Below the pieces are notes generated by a model. The model saw nothing but the letters and a program-made list of their open reading frames with translations. It ran no database searches and was not told the DNA's origin. The position numbers and the translations under genes are program-made. From an uncultured Eubacteriales bacterium (GTDB taxonomy: Bacteria > Bacillota > Clostridia > Oscillospirales > Oscillospiraceae), in contig LT599017.1 in the NCBI GenBank assembly GCA_900079765.1, positions 682,001 to 746,000 on the forward strand: 64,000 bases of DNA, read 5' to 3'. Each line of letters starts with the position of its first letter. Position 1 is the stretch's first letter. Shown here piece after piece: positions 1 to 8,760 of the stretch.

Positions 1-1145
1 TCCCCACAAAGGTCTATTTTGGAGAAGCTCAGCTTTCCCATCTCGGGACGGAGCTTTCCCGTTTCGGCAAGCGCGTGCTGCTGACGTATGGCGGCGGCTC
101 TATAAAAAAGACGGGACTGTACGACAAAGTGACAGCGGAAATCAAGGCCGCGGGTCTGGAGCTGTTTGAACTCAGCGGCATTGCGCCCAACCCGCATATT
201 GATTCTGTGCGTAAGGGTGCAGAAATCTGTAAAAAAGAAAAGATCGATGTCCTGCTTGCAGTGGGCGGAGGTTCTACACTGGACGCTACAAAATATATGG
301 CGGCGGGTGCCTGTGTGGATTTCGACCCATGGAGGTTTCTGAGCGAGTGGGCGCCAATAGAAAAAGCGCTGCCGGTTGTAACCATCCTCACACTTGCGGC
401 TACTGGCTCCGAAATGGACTGCGGCGGCGTCATCAGCAATCCCGAGACCAACGATAAGATCGGCCGGATGGAGCCACCAATGCTTCCAAAAGTCTCGTTC
501 CTCGACCCCGCCAACACATACACGGTCAGCGCATATCAGACAGCTTGCGGCGCGGCGGATATGATGTCGCATCTCATGGAAGTCTACTTTAACATGGAGC
601 AGGATCTGCAGATGCTGGATGGCATCATGGAAGTATTGATGAAAACCATCATCAAATACGCGCCTATCGCCATGCGGCAGCCCGAAAACTACGAGGCCCG
701 CGCTAATTTGATGTGGACGAGTTCTTGGGCGATCAACGGCTTTGTGAACGGCGGCAAGCGCCAGGCATGGAGCTGCCATCCCATGGAGCATGAACTTTCC
801 GCCATTTACGATATCACACACGGCCTCGGCCTGGCCATCCTCACTCCCCGCTGGATGGAATATACGTTGGAGGAGAGCACGGCATCAAAGTTTTATCAGT
901 TCGGCGTGAACGTGTTTGGCATCGATGCATCTCTGCCGCAGATGCAGGTGGCAAAGGAAGGCATTGCGCTTTTAAGCGATTTCTTTTTTAAGACATTGGG
1001 ACTAAAAAGCAGCTTCCGTGAAATCGGTATCGATGATATAAATTTTGCGGTCATGGCAAAGAAAGCCTGCCATGGCGGCACGCTGTACGGTTTCAAGCCT
1101 CTAAACCAGCAGGACATCGAAAATATTTTTGAGATGTGTCTATAA
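1..1145 (+). CDS. Iron-containing alcohol dehydrogenase, YqhD/butanol dehydrogenase type (5' end outside window)
   Basis: The frame is open from base 3 and gives 380 residues, so only the first few codons lie upstream; the family is usually about 385-390 residues. The first GTG inside the window (base 75) falls within conserved sequence and is not the start. An N-terminal nucleotide-binding fold is shown by LAVGGGSTLDATK. The metal-site region has ADMMSH and then HPMEHELSAIYDITHG, the His-rich block typical of YqhD/BDH enzymes. Family knowledge: NAD(P)H-dependent reduction of aldehydes to alcohols in the cytoplasm with Fe2+ or Zn2+. It heads an apparent operon with a flavoprotein, a cupin protein and a MerR regulator (gaps of 9, 29 and 17 bases), which suggests aldehyde or electrophile detoxification. 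The true substrate cannot be read from sequence. Confidence 0.93.
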   Translation, partial: PTKVYFGEAQLSHLGTELSRFGKRVLLTYGGGSIKKTGLYDKVTAEIKAAGLELFELSGIAPNPHIDSVRKGAEICKKEKIDVLLAVGGGSTLDATKYMAAGACVDFDPWRFLSEWAPIEKALPVVTILTLAATGSEMDCGGVISNPETNDKIGRMEPPMLPKVSFLDPANTYTVSAYQTACGAADMMSHLMEVYFNMEQDLQMLDGIMEVLMKTIIKYAPIAMRQPENYEARANLMWTSSWAINGFVNGGKRQAWSCHPMEHELSAIYDITHGLGLAILTPRWMEYTLEESTASKFYQFGVNVFGIDASLPQMQVAKEGIALLSDFFFKTLGLKSSFREIGIDDINFAVMAKKACHGGTLYGFKPLNQQDIENIFEMCL

Positions 1146-1154
1146 GGAGCGCAT

Positions 1155-1694
1155 ATGAGCAAAAAGATTCTCGTGATTTCCGCCAGCCCCCGTAAGGGAG
1201 GCAATTCAGACACGCTGTGTGAGGAATTCATCCGCGGCGCGCGAGAGACAGGCAGTGAAACGGAAAAGATATCTCTGTGTGACAATAAAATCGGCTACTG
1301 TACCGGCTGTGGCGTCTGTAACAGCACTCACCAATGTGTGCAGCAGGACGACATGGAGGAAATCCTCGATAGGATGGTGCGGGCGGACGTGATCGTGCTG
1401 GCGACCCCGGTTTACTTCTACACGATGGATGCACAGATGAAAACGATGATCGACCGGACCGTACCCCGGTACACAGAAATCTCCGACAAAGACTTTTACT
1501 ATATCGTCACCGCCGCAGATACGGATCAGAGTATGCTGGAACGCACAATCGACGGTCTGCGGGGGTTCACCGAGGACTGCTTGCCGAGCCCGCATGAAAG
1601 GGGTATTATTTACGGTACCGGCACCTGGAGAATCGGCGATATCAAAAACAGTCCGGCCATGCGACAGGCCTATGATATGGGCAGGCAGGCTTAA
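1155..1694 (+). CDS. Flavodoxin-fold NAD(P)H-dependent FMN reductase / iron-sulfur flavoprotein-like
   Basis: The 179-residue product starts with the flavodoxin-like phosphate loop ISASPRKGGNSDTL, which binds FMN phosphate. Around residues 50-62 it has the Cys cluster YCTGCGVCNSTHQC, a feature of the NADPH-dependent FMN reductase / iron-sulfur flavoprotein group. ATPVYFYTMDAQMK matches the conserved central motif. A strong ribosome site (AAGGAG) precedes ATG 1155, 9 bases after the dehydrogenase stop. The role is probably cytoplasmic FMN-dependent reduction of quinones or electrophiles alongside the alcohol dehydrogenase. Whether an Fe-S cluster is actually bound is uncertain. Confidence 0.88.
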   Translation: MSKKILVISASPRKGGNSDTLCEEFIRGARETGSETEKISLCDNKIGYCTGCGVCNSTHQCVQQDDMEEILDRMVRADVIVLATPVYFYTMDAQMKTMIDRTVPRYTEISDKDFYYIVTAADTDQSMLERTIDGLRGFTEDCLPSPHERGIIYGTGTWRIGDIKNSPAMRQAYDMGRQA

Positions 1695-1723
1695 CCGGGG
1701 ATAATTGCGAAGGAGCAAGGAGT

Positions 1724-2134
1724 ATGCGCAACACAGAATTTGATGAACAGAATCTTTTCGGCCGGGGCCTTCCCCTTCCGGAGGTGTTTTCAAAGTACTT
1801 TATCGGTCAGGCATATCTAAATCCGCTGACGCAGACACCAAACATTGCCAACGTCACCTTTGAGCCGGGTTGCCGCAACAACTGGCATATCCATCATAAG
1901 GGCGGTCAACTTCTACTGGTGATTGCGGGCCGCGGCTGGTATCAGACGTGGAACGAACCGGCGCGGGAGCTGCATCCCGGGGATGTCGTCGAGATACCCG
2001 CCGAGGTCAAACACTGGCACGGCGCGGCAAAGAACAGTTGGTTCACTCATCTGGCGGTGGAGGTCCCCGCAGAGGGCGGTTCCAATGAATGGCTGGAGAC
2101 GCTTACCGACGAGGAGTATCAGAAACTAAAATAA
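1724..2134 (+). CDS. Small single-domain cupin protein
   Basis: The 136-residue protein is one cupin barrel. Motif 1 is seen as HIHHKGGQLLLVIAGRG (about residues 46-62) and motif 2 as PGDVVEIPAEVKHWHG (about residues 86-101). His residues in both motifs can bind a divalent metal. The family is usually annotated as a cupin with unknown enzymatic role and is often next to carboxymuconolactone decarboxylase or alcohol dehydrogenase genes. It is third in the operon after an AGGAGCAAGGAG-like ribosome site. It could be a metal-dependent isomerase or dioxygenase, or a small-molecule sensor; the sequence does not decide. Confidence 0.85.
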   Translation: MRNTEFDEQNLFGRGLPLPEVFSKYFIGQAYLNPLTQTPNIANVTFEPGCRNNWHIHHKGGQLLLVIAGRGWYQTWNEPARELHPGDVVEIPAEVKHWHGAAKNSWFTHLAVEVPAEGGSNEWLETLTDEEYQKLK

Positions 2135-2151
2135 CAAGGTTGTGAGAGCCG

Positions 2152-2526
2152 ATGACGATTGCGGAAGTCGCAAAAAAATATGAACTGACCCCGGATACGC
2201 TGCGCTATTATGAGCGAAGCGGTCTGCTGCCCAAGGTTGCACGCACCGCGGGCGGTATCCGGGACTATTCAGACGAGGATTGCCGCTGGGTGGAGTACAT
2301 CAAGTGTATGCGCTCGGCTGGAGTCTCTGTGGAAACGCTGATTGAATACGTTACGCTCTTTCATCAGGGAAAAGAGACCATTCCTGTTCGAAAAAAGCTC
2401 CTTCTGGAGCAGCGGGAACAGATTTTTGCCAAAATCGAGGAGCTGAATGCGGTTCTGGAAAGGCTGGATTGGAAACTGGAAGGCTATGAAGATCGGATGC
2501 TCAAATGTGAAGAAAGTCTGAAATAA
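2152..2526 (+). CDS. MerR-family transcriptional regulator
   Basis: The 124-residue protein has an N-terminal MerR winged helix (TIAEVAKKYELTPDTLRYYE, residues 2-21; then GLLPKVARTAGGIRDY) followed by a coiled coil from about residue 80 (EQREQIFAKIEELNAVLERLD). The length and lack of a metal-binding Cys set fit the small YfmP/AdhR-like branch, which in Bacillus senses aldehydes and activates linked adh genes (family knowledge). It is the last gene of the alcohol dehydrogenase operon, 17 bases after the cupin stop, so autoregulation of the operon is plausible. The promoter lies outside the window. Confidence 0.9.
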   Translation: MTIAEVAKKYELTPDTLRYYERSGLLPKVARTAGGIRDYSDEDCRWVEYIKCMRSAGVSVETLIEYVTLFHQGKETIPVRKKLLLEQREQIFAKIEELNAVLERLDWKLEGYEDRMLKCEESLK

Positions 2527-2683
2527 TTGCACTAAAGACATCCGGCAGAAGCGTCACAGTAAAGCGGAGAATTTTTCTGGGCAGCTTGCATTCTGACCAT
2601 CTTGAATCCGGTGGACGTTGAATTTACAGATGATCTGTTTACTGCCGAAATGATGTAAAGAGATAGGTGGCATTAGGAAAGGG

Positions 2684-2720
2684 AACAGGCTGACTTCCTT
2701 AATTGTGAAGTCAGCCTGTT
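2684..2720. terminator. Bidirectional intrinsic terminator-like hairpin
   Basis: A perfect 14-bp inverted repeat (AACAGGCTGACTTC / GAAGTCAGCCTGTT, loop 9) lies between the convergent merR-type and beta-lactamase-fold genes. No long U tract follows, so efficiency is uncertain. Confidence 0.7.
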
Positions 2721-2773
2721 TACCGTATTGACCCTAGGTTCCAGTTATGCCGGTAAATCGGAGTTTGTTATAC

Positions 2774-3751
2774 TCAATTATCAAAAACTGGTTCGATACA
2801 TTCTTTGATGAGCTCGATTCTATCCTTTGCATCCGGTATGAAAAGTGAAGCAATGGAAATCACTAATTTTTTCTTTGTATTGACATAGATTACGTTTCCT
2901 CCGTCACCCAGAGCCGCATAGCTATCCTCGTCGATGATCCACCAGAGATAGCCATAGGCCAGATTGCCCCATTGAACGCATCGGCTATGTTCCCTTATAC
3001 TCTCAGCGATCCAACCAGCCGATACAATCTGTTTGCCATCCCATATTCCGCTATTTAGGTACAATTGGCCTATTTTTGCCATATCCGCAGGTGTCAGGAA
3101 AAGGCCCCAGCTTGCCATGTTTATCCCCTGCGGGTCAACAACCCAGCCACTGGTGTTTTTATCGTTTATAACGGAGAGGTGCTCTTCCTTATTACGCAGC
3201 ACCACATTGTGAGTAACATTGATTCCCAGTGGCGAGAACAAATTTTCCGTAGCAAAATCAAGTATGGATTGTCCTGTCGCCCTTACAAGGATACCTGCCA
3301 AGATATGGGTTCCTCCGATGGCGGAATAATTAAATTCGCCAATCGACCCATCCCCGCCTAATAAATCGAGTGCGTCTTGAATCGGGTTCTGGCTTGTAAA
3401 GAATTTTTCGTATGGTTCCGACCTATATTTATATGGAGCCGTCATGGTAAGCAAATTTTTAATCGTAACGCTCTGTATTGTTTTTTCAACTGGTTTAACA
3501 GCGTAATCCGGGAAAAAATCCAATACCTTCCGGCCTACACTTTTGATGTGGCCTTTATCAAAGGCGATACCAATCAACGCAGAAAAAACACTCTTTGTCA
3601 CTGAAAACACGTGAACGGCGTTATTCCCGGTATATCCATTAAAATATTTTTTATATAATGTTGTGCCGTTTTTTTGCACAACAATGCCTGTAATATTGCT
3701 ATAGTCACTGTTTATTGCCTTTTCAAGCTCTATAAATTGTTCCTGATTCAT
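2774..3751 (-). CDS. Serine hydrolase of the beta-lactamase (class C) / penicillin-binding fold
   Basis: The 325-residue product carries the SxxK nucleophile motif in FSVTKSVFSAL and a YSA motif (FNYSAIGG) matching the class C YxN position. The C-terminal part is LWWIIDEDSYAALGDGGN, typical of esterase-like family members. ATG 3751 was chosen because AAAGGAGG lies 11 bases upstream; a 25-codon upstream extension exists but has no comparable ribosome site. No signal peptide is visible, so a cytoplasmic esterase or peptidase is likelier than a true beta-lactamase. AT content is higher than in the flanking operons. It is monocistronic and convergent with the merR-type gene. Confidence 0.85.
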   Translation of the reverse strand: MNQEQFIELEKAINSDYSNITGIVVQKNGTTLYKKYFNGYTGNNAVHVFSVTKSVFSALIGIAFDKGHIKSVGRKVLDFFPDYAVKPVEKTIQSVTIKNLLTMTAPYKYRSEPYEKFFTSQNPIQDALDLLGGDGSIGEFNYSAIGGTHILAGILVRATGQSILDFATENLFSPLGINVTHNVVLRNKEEHLSVINDKNTSGWVVDPQGINMASWGLFLTPADMAKIGQLYLNSGIWDGKQIVSAGWIAESIREHSRCVQWGNLAYGYLWWIIDEDSYAALGDGGNVIYVNTKKKLVISIASLFIPDAKDRIELIKECIEPVFDN

Positions 3752-3879
3752 ACAATCAATTTCCTCCTTTAAGTTATAAAGGATATCCTTGAAATCAAGG
3801 ATAAGTTGATTAAAAATATTTTGCAAGGCCTATTTTAAAAAAACTGACGGCAATCTGTTATAAATTTTAAAAATTCAAA

Positions 3880-3908
3880 TTTACCCCTTGCCCTAATTCT
3901 AGTATAAT
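3880..3908 (+). promoter_or_regulatory. Candidate sigma-A promoter for the PPDK_N fusion gene
   Basis: TTTACC (3880-3885), a 17-bp spacer and TATAAT (3903-3908) lie 52 bases upstream of ATG 3960. The -10 box is perfect and the -35 box is weak. Confidence 0.5.
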
Positions 3909-3959
3909 AAAAGAAGGAACTCTTGTTTCCATGACGAAAACGAAAGGAGAACAATCTCT

Positions 3960-6524
3960 ATGGAGGCTTTTGAGAGGGTAAATTCCGGCGTGCCTGGGCT
4001 TGATGATATGCTCGATCACATACGGCTGGGCGATAACGTGGTGTGGCAGGTTTCCTCCCTGGATGACTATCGTCAGTTCTCCGAGTCCCTTGTGCGCCAG
4101 TCGGTGGCAGACGGACGCAATGTGATCTACATCCGTTTTGCCGGGCATGAGCCCGTTTTGCAGAACCTGTCCGGCGTGAAGGTCTACGAGCCCGATGCGT
4201 CCGCGGGGTTTGAGAGTTTCACGGTCAGCGTTCATAAAATCATCACCGACGAGGGACGCGGCTCTATCTATGTCTTTGACTCGCTTTCAGAGCTTCAGGT
4301 CGCCTGGTCCACCGATCTTATGATGGGCAATTTCTTCCGCGTGACCTGTCCCTACCTCTTTGAACTGGACACCATCGCGTATTTCCCCGTCTTACGGGCC
4401 CATCACAGCTTTGAGACTCTCGCCAGGATACGCGAGACCACCCAGATCCTCCTGGACGTGTACTCGGACGGTACGCTGCGGCATCTGCATCCCGTCAAGG
4501 TCTGGAACCGCTATTCCCCGGAGATGTTTCTCCCCCACAGAATGGAGGCCGACGGCAGCTTTTTCGTTTTGACAAACGGCATCGACATGGGCGTGTTCTA
4601 TTCGCTTGTGCACGCACAGAATACATTCCAGGGCAAGCAGGATCTTGACAGCTATGAGCGGTTCTTCCAGGCGGCAAGGGACAGCTTTCTCAGCGGCAAG
4701 CTGGACGGCTATTCCGCAAAAAAGATCGTTCGCAGCATGATGACCGGCGATGAAAAGATTTCGGCGCTGATCTTGAAAAATTTTGAGCCCAGAGACTATT
4801 TCTTCATTAAGGATCACATGATCGGCACCGGCACGATTGGCGGCAAGGCCTGCGGTATGCTGATCGCAAGAAAGCTCCTGGAGCTCCATCTGCCCCAATA
4901 CCATGAACGGACAGAGCCCCACGACTCCTTTTTCATTGGCACGGACGTGTTTTATTCCTATATTGTAGATAATGGCTACTGGAAGCTCCGCATCGCGCAG
5001 AGGAGCGAGGATTCCTATTTTTCGGCGGGCAGGCAGCTCAAGGCATGTATGCTGGAGGGCAGTTTCTCTGAAACCATCCGTAGCCAGCTCCGGCGTATGC
5101 TCGAATATTTCGGGCAAAGTCCCATAATCGTCCGCTCCAGCAGCTTTCTGGAGGATGGCTTTGGCAACGCCTTTGCCGGGAAATATGAATCGGTCTTCTG
5201 CGTTAACGCGGGATCCCCGGAGGAAAACCTGAAAACCTTTGAAAATGCGGTGCGAACCGTTTACGCCAGTACGATGGGCCGCTCCGCCCTCGAGTACAGG
5301 AAAAGCAGGGGGCTGGGCCGCAGCGACGAGCAGATGGCCGTGCTGGTTCAGCGTGTGTCCGGCACAAGATTCGGCGATTATTTTATGCCCTGCGCCGCCG
5401 GCACCGGCTTTTCCTACAGCCTCTATCGATGGAGCGACGACTTAGACGCGAATGCGGGGATGCTGCGACTGGTCGCGGGCATGGGAACCCGAGCGGTGGA
5501 CAGGACGGACGGCGACTACCCCCGCCTTGTCAATCTTGACAGACCGGATCGGACTCCCCTCACCAGTACGGACCAACGGCATCGGTTCTCACAGAGGAAG
5601 CTGGACGCCATCGTCTTTTCCCAAAACAAGCTGGAGAGCAAGCCCGTGCAGGAGCTTTTGCCCTCAGTCCCGGTCTGGTACCGGAGGCTCGTCACCGAGC
5701 ACGACCGCGAAGCGGAAAAGGCCCTGCGCGAGCGCGGGCAGCCGCGGGAGGTCGTCTTCGTGTCCTGCGCCGGGATCGTCCAGAATACCGCCTTTGTCAC
5801 GATGATGCGGGATATCCTGAAGACGCTGGAGGCCCAGTATGGGGTCCCGGTCGACATCGAATACACGGTCAACTTCAATCAGGACGGATTTTTCGTCGTA
5901 AATCTCGTGCAGTGCCGTCCGCTCTCCATCTGGAAAGCCGCCGAGTCCGTCATGCTCCCCACTCTCAGGGAGGAGGATACGCTTTTCAAGGTGAAGCACA
6001 CCTTTATGGGCAGCAGCGCCGAGCAAAAGATCGACTGCGTTGTCTGGGTCGATTCGGAGCAGTATTATCAGTTCCCCCATGTCAAAAAGCGGCAAGTGGC
6101 CCTTGCCATCGATAAGATCAATCACCACTACAAGGAAACGGGTAAACGGCTTTTGCTTGCTGCGCCGGGCAGGATCGGCACCTCGTCACCGGAGCTCGGT
6201 GTTCCCGTAAGCTTTTCCAATATTTCAGCTTTCCGCGTCATCTGCGAATACTCCGATGGACAGACCGGCTATATGCCCGAGCTCTCCTATGGCAGTCATA
6301 TGTTTCAGGACCTGGTGGAGTCGGACACCTTTTATGTGGCCGTCTTCGAGAATGAGAACACCCTTGCCTTCAACAAGGAATTCTGGAATGGGAAGAACAA
6401 TATATTTTCCTTCATTTGCCCCGATGCGGAGGAGCTTACCGACATTATAAAGGTCTATGAGACCGATACGCTGACGCTCTATGCCGATATCAAGGAACAG
6501 ACCGCGCTGTGCGGAAATATTTAA
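3960..6524 (+). CDS. Degenerate KaiC-like domain fused to PEP/pyruvate-binding (PPDK_N) domain
   Basis: The 854-residue cytoplasmic protein has three parts. Residues 1-230 resemble a RecA/KaiC-type domain (NSGVPGLDDML, GDNVVWQV, then YVFDSLSEL), but the usual Walker A GxxGxGKT is not seen. Residues about 285-655 are a PPDK N-terminal ATP-grasp domain: GTIGGKACGM, RSSSFLEDGFGNAFAGKYES and the closing VNLVQCRPL. Residues about 655-854 have no family I recognise. The phospho-histidine swivelling domain and the TIM-barrel domain of full PPDK/PEP synthase are absent, so it is unlikely to be a glycolytic enzyme alone. ATG 3960 follows AAAGGAG. Similar stand-alone PPDK_N proteins are known in Firmicutes without assigned function. 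Confidence 0.8.
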   Translation: MEAFERVNSGVPGLDDMLDHIRLGDNVVWQVSSLDDYRQFSESLVRQSVADGRNVIYIRFAGHEPVLQNLSGVKVYEPDASAGFESFTVSVHKIITDEGRGSIYVFDSLSELQVAWSTDLMMGNFFRVTCPYLFELDTIAYFPVLRAHHSFETLARIRETTQILLDVYSDGTLRHLHPVKVWNRYSPEMFLPHRMEADGSFFVLTNGIDMGVFYSLVHAQNTFQGKQDLDSYERFFQAARDSFLSGKLDGYSAKKIVRSMMTGDEKISALILKNFEPRDYFFIKDHMIGTGTIGGKACGMLIARKLLELHLPQYHERTEPHDSFFIGTDVFYSYIVDNGYWKLRIAQRSEDSYFSAGRQLKACMLEGSFSETIRSQLRRMLEYFGQSPIIVRSSSFLEDGFGNAFAGKYESVFCVNAGSPEENLKTFENAVRTVYASTMGRSALEYRKSRGLGRSDEQMAVLVQRVSGTRFGDYFMPCAAGTGFSYSLYRWSDDLDANAGMLRLVAGMGTRAVDRTDGDYPRLVNLDRPDRTPLTSTDQRHRFSQRKLDAIVFSQNKLESKPVQELLPSVPVWYRRLVTEHDREAEKALRERGQPREVVFVSCAGIVQNTAFVTMMRDILKTLEAQYGVPVDIEYTVNFNQDGFFVVNLVQCRPLSIWKAAESVMLPTLREEDTLFKVKHTFMGSSAEQKIDCVVWVDSEQYYQFPHVKKRQVALAIDKINHHYKETGKRLLLAAPGRIGTSSPELGVPVSFSNISAFRVICEYSDGQTGYMPELSYGSHMFQDLVESDTFYVAVFENENTLAFNKEFWNGKNNIFSFICPDAEELTDIIKVYETDTLTLYADIKEQTALCGNI

Positions 6525-6530
6525 AATCAA

Positions 6531-6561
6531 AAGCGGGTATCAGTCAAGCTGATACCCGCTT
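6531..6561. terminator. Bidirectional intrinsic terminator
   Basis: A perfect 13-bp stem (AAGCGGGTATCAG / CTGATACCCGCTT, loop 5) lies between two convergent genes. It is T-rich on the minus-strand side and weaker on the plus side. Confidence 0.75.
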
Positions 6562-6582
6562 CAAACAATTAAGTTTGCAGAC

Positions 6583-7326
6583 TCACGTCATGCAGTACTG
6601 TATTAAAGCAAGATATTCTGTACAATGGGCGAGACTCAACTCTCCGTGTCTCATTTCCGGGACTATGCAAACGCGAGACTGTGGAATTCCATTCATTAAC
6701 AGGCGAACAGATTTATCCATTGCTTTTATTTCTTTTGATCCAATTATAATTAGAACTTTTGTATCGGACTTGCTTAGTGTAGAGGGAGCAACATAATGAG
6801 TTCTGCTCTTTTCAATATTTATCCAAGACGCATAAGATATGTTTTGACTGTCTTGGTAATACTGTAAAAACGTTTCCGGTGAGACGCAAAGCTTTTTTGA
6901 GAATAACCATGCTAACCATTTTTGATGGATTAACGCTAATACCAGTCTCGCGGCTATAGTCCTGATTTCAAACGGTCTCTTATTTGGAACAACCAATGTA
7001 CTTTCGACAACGGCGTATTTTGCGATTCCCACCCGTTTTGAAAGAATTTCAATTACAATTTGTGCTCCTAAAGATACTCCACAAATCGCAAATACTTTTC
7101 CTTGAAGGTTCGCATCGATATACTGGATAATTCTCTGCGCCGATTCCTGTATACTGAGAAAGGTGGTCTCGCTATCTTCTCCGTGCCCATCTATAATGGG
7201 TGCAACAATATGATAATCTGTTTTTAGAAAGTCAATGATATCCTTAAAAGACCACCAAGAAAGCCATTCGCCGTGCAGCAGAAGAATAGTGGGGTTCGTC
7301 TCATCTCCAAATTCTTTATATTTCAT
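6583..7326 (-). CDS. Alpha/beta hydrolase
   Basis: The 247-residue protein shows the alpha/beta-hydrolase plan: an oxyanion strand with LLLHGEW near residue 18, the nucleophile elbow GVSLG around residue 84, and a late His in PEMRHGELS near residue 228. The acid residue is probably in the LIIIGSKEIKAMD region. No signal peptide is present. It is AT-rich compared with genes further right. ATG 7326 is preceded by a GGCGTGAGG-type ribosome site. Esterase, lipase or haloperoxidase-like activity cannot be separated from sequence alone. Confidence 0.85.
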   Translation of the reverse strand: MKYKEFGDETNPTILLLHGEWLSWWSFKDIIDFLKTDYHIVAPIIDGHGEDSETTFLSIQESAQRIIQYIDANLQGKVFAICGVSLGAQIVIEILSKRVGIAKYAVVESTLVVPNKRPFEIRTIAARLVLALIHQKWLAWLFSKKLCVSPETFLQYYQDSQNISYASWINIEKSRTHYVAPSTLSKSDTKVLIIIGSKEIKAMDKSVRLLMNGIPQSRVCIVPEMRHGELSLAHCTEYLALIQYCMT

Positions 7327-7419
7327 TCTGCCTCACGCCTTTCGCCCTCTTCACAGAATTCATCCGCCATAATGGTCCATCAAGCGAATGCGGCCAGCTA
7401 TATTAACTAATGTCTAGAT

Positions 7420-8097
7420 TCAAATAGTTGATGAACCAAACATATCATCCAGCTTCTGAAGCTGATCCGCGTGTGTAATTGCAACCGCTTTATCACCCGC
7501 CATGATTACAGTGCCGCCTTTCGGGAGGAGTAGATCCGAATGACGGATCACTGCCACTAAGACGCACTCTGTGGGAAACTCAATGTCCCGCAACGCTTTT
7601 CCTACCATGGAGGATGCGGGATCAACCATACGTTCAACCAACGAGTATTTTCCGCCGTGCAGCTTGAGGAGCGTCATCATATCGCCCATGGACATTTCTT
7701 CCGCCACAAGGCGAGCCATCAGGTCGGCCTGATTAAGAGCGGCATCAACACCCATGATGGGGGTAAAGAGCCATGCGTTTTTGGGATTATTCACACGTCC
7801 GATCACGCGCATTACGCCGTACTCCAAGCGGGCCAGCATTGCAATCACCAGATTGGTCTCGTCGGAGCCGGTTACAGCTGCAAGCACATGTGTATGCTGA
7901 ATATCCGCGCTCTCCAGCAATTTGGGATCGGTGCCGCTGCCGCGAACGATCACATTTTCCGGCAGGCTCTTTTTCAGCACCTCAATGCGGGTTTCTTTTT
8001 CTTCAATAATTTTAATTTCATGGCCGCGCTCAATGAGCAGCGAGGCCAGATAACAACCTACCTGTCCGCCGCCAACGATGATTACTTTCATCTTCAT
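7420..8097 (-). CDS. TrkA/KtrA-type RCK protein (second of pair)
   Basis: The 225-residue product has a Rossmann TrkA_N domain with the nucleotide loop VGGGQVGCYLA at the N terminus and the RCK partner motif AAVTGSDETNLV near residue 78, followed by a TrkA_C ligand-binding domain (about 140-220). Family knowledge: such cytosolic rings bind NAD(H), ATP/ADP or c-di-AMP and gate K+ channels or transporters such as TrkH, KtrB or CvrA. Its ATG overlaps the stop of the preceding trkA-like gene by 4 bases (ATGA), so the two are translationally coupled. No TrkH/KtrB-type pore gene is in the window; the neighbouring pump is a P-type ATPase. Confidence 0.92.
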   Translation of the reverse strand: MKMKVIIVGGGQVGCYLASLLIERGHEIKIIEEKETRIEVLKKSLPENVIVRGSGTDPKLLESADIQHTHVLAAVTGSDETNLVIAMLARLEYGVMRVIGRVNNPKNAWLFTPIMGVDAALNQADLMARLVAEEMSMGDMMTLLKLHGGKYSLVERMVDPASSMVGKALRDIEFPTECVLVAVIRHSDLLLPKGGTVIMAGDKAVAITHADQLQKLDDMFGSSTI

Positions 8098-8759
8098 ACC
8101 ACCTTTCCATCGCTGAGCCCCAATAGCTTTTTGAGCTGTCCGCCGGAAGAAATCGCTGCCGCGATATACAGGATATCACGCCGCTGAAAAACCGTTCCGC
8201 TCGTTGGCAATATCGTTTTATTCCCGCGCTCAATTGCCACGACGTGAATGTCTCCCAAAACGGTCAGGTCATTCACCTTTCGCCCGGCGATTACGGAGGG
8301 CACCTCGATCTTGACAAGCTCTACATCTCCGTTTCCAAAGCTGAAAACAGCGTCTAGAGGAGTGTGTGTCAGTAGATCGGACGCCCGCTTGATTCCCCAG
8401 GTGGTGGAAGACAGCGTTTGTATTCCTAACTGCTTATAAATCTCGGCTTTATCACGATCGTAAAGCCTTGCCACAACCTTCGGCACATGATAGATCTCAC
8501 GCGCGATTCTTGCGATAACGGCGTTTGACTCATCGCTGGAAGTAAAAGCGGCAAGCGCATCGGTCCGGTCAATTTTGGCCAGCGTTAATATATCCCGATC
8601 GAAACCGATTCCCTCAATGGTTTTACCCTTAAAGTCCGGTCCCAGTTGCGAGAATGCCGATGCGTTGGAGTCAATGACCGTAATGGCATGCCCGGCCTTG
8701 CTCAGGGACTGCGCAAGACCCGAGCCATTTCTTCCACAGCCTACAATGATTATTTTCAT
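8094..8759 (-). CDS. TrkA/KtrA-type RCK protein (first of pair)
   Basis: The 221-residue product has TrkA_N with VGCGRNGSGLAQ and FTSSDESNAV, then a TrkA_C domain (about 135-215). ATG 8759 is chosen because it starts the conserved MKIIIVGCGRNG and lies one base after the ATPase stop; an upstream TTG would add eight residues overlapping that gene. It sits between the P-type ATPase and a second TrkA gene in one leftward operon. The two RCK proteins are clearly diverged from each other and could form a heteromeric ring. Their direct partner is inferred, not shown. Confidence 0.92.
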   Translation of the reverse strand: MKIIIVGCGRNGSGLAQSLSKAGHAITVIDSNASAFSQLGPDFKGKTIEGIGFDRDILTLAKIDRTDALAAFTSSDESNAVIARIAREIYHVPKVVARLYDRDKAEIYKQLGIQTLSSTTWGIKRASDLLTHTPLDAVFSFGNGDVELVKIEVPSVIAGRKVNDLTVLGDIHVVAIERGNKTILPTSGTVFQRRDILYIAAAISSGGQLKKLLGLSDGKVV

Positions 8760-8760
8760 G

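Noticed and set aside
2563-2658. Short open stretch ending in TAA between the merR-type gene and a terminator (SGEFFWAACILTILNPVD at its start)
   Set aside because: There is no start codon or ribosome site, and the 31-residue stretch is too short to assign. It may be a gene remnant, but I cannot support a family.
2774-3751. The serine hydrolase as an antibiotic-resistance beta-lactamase
   Set aside because: No signal peptide is present and the C-terminal motifs are those of the broad esterase-like family, so resistance is not supported.
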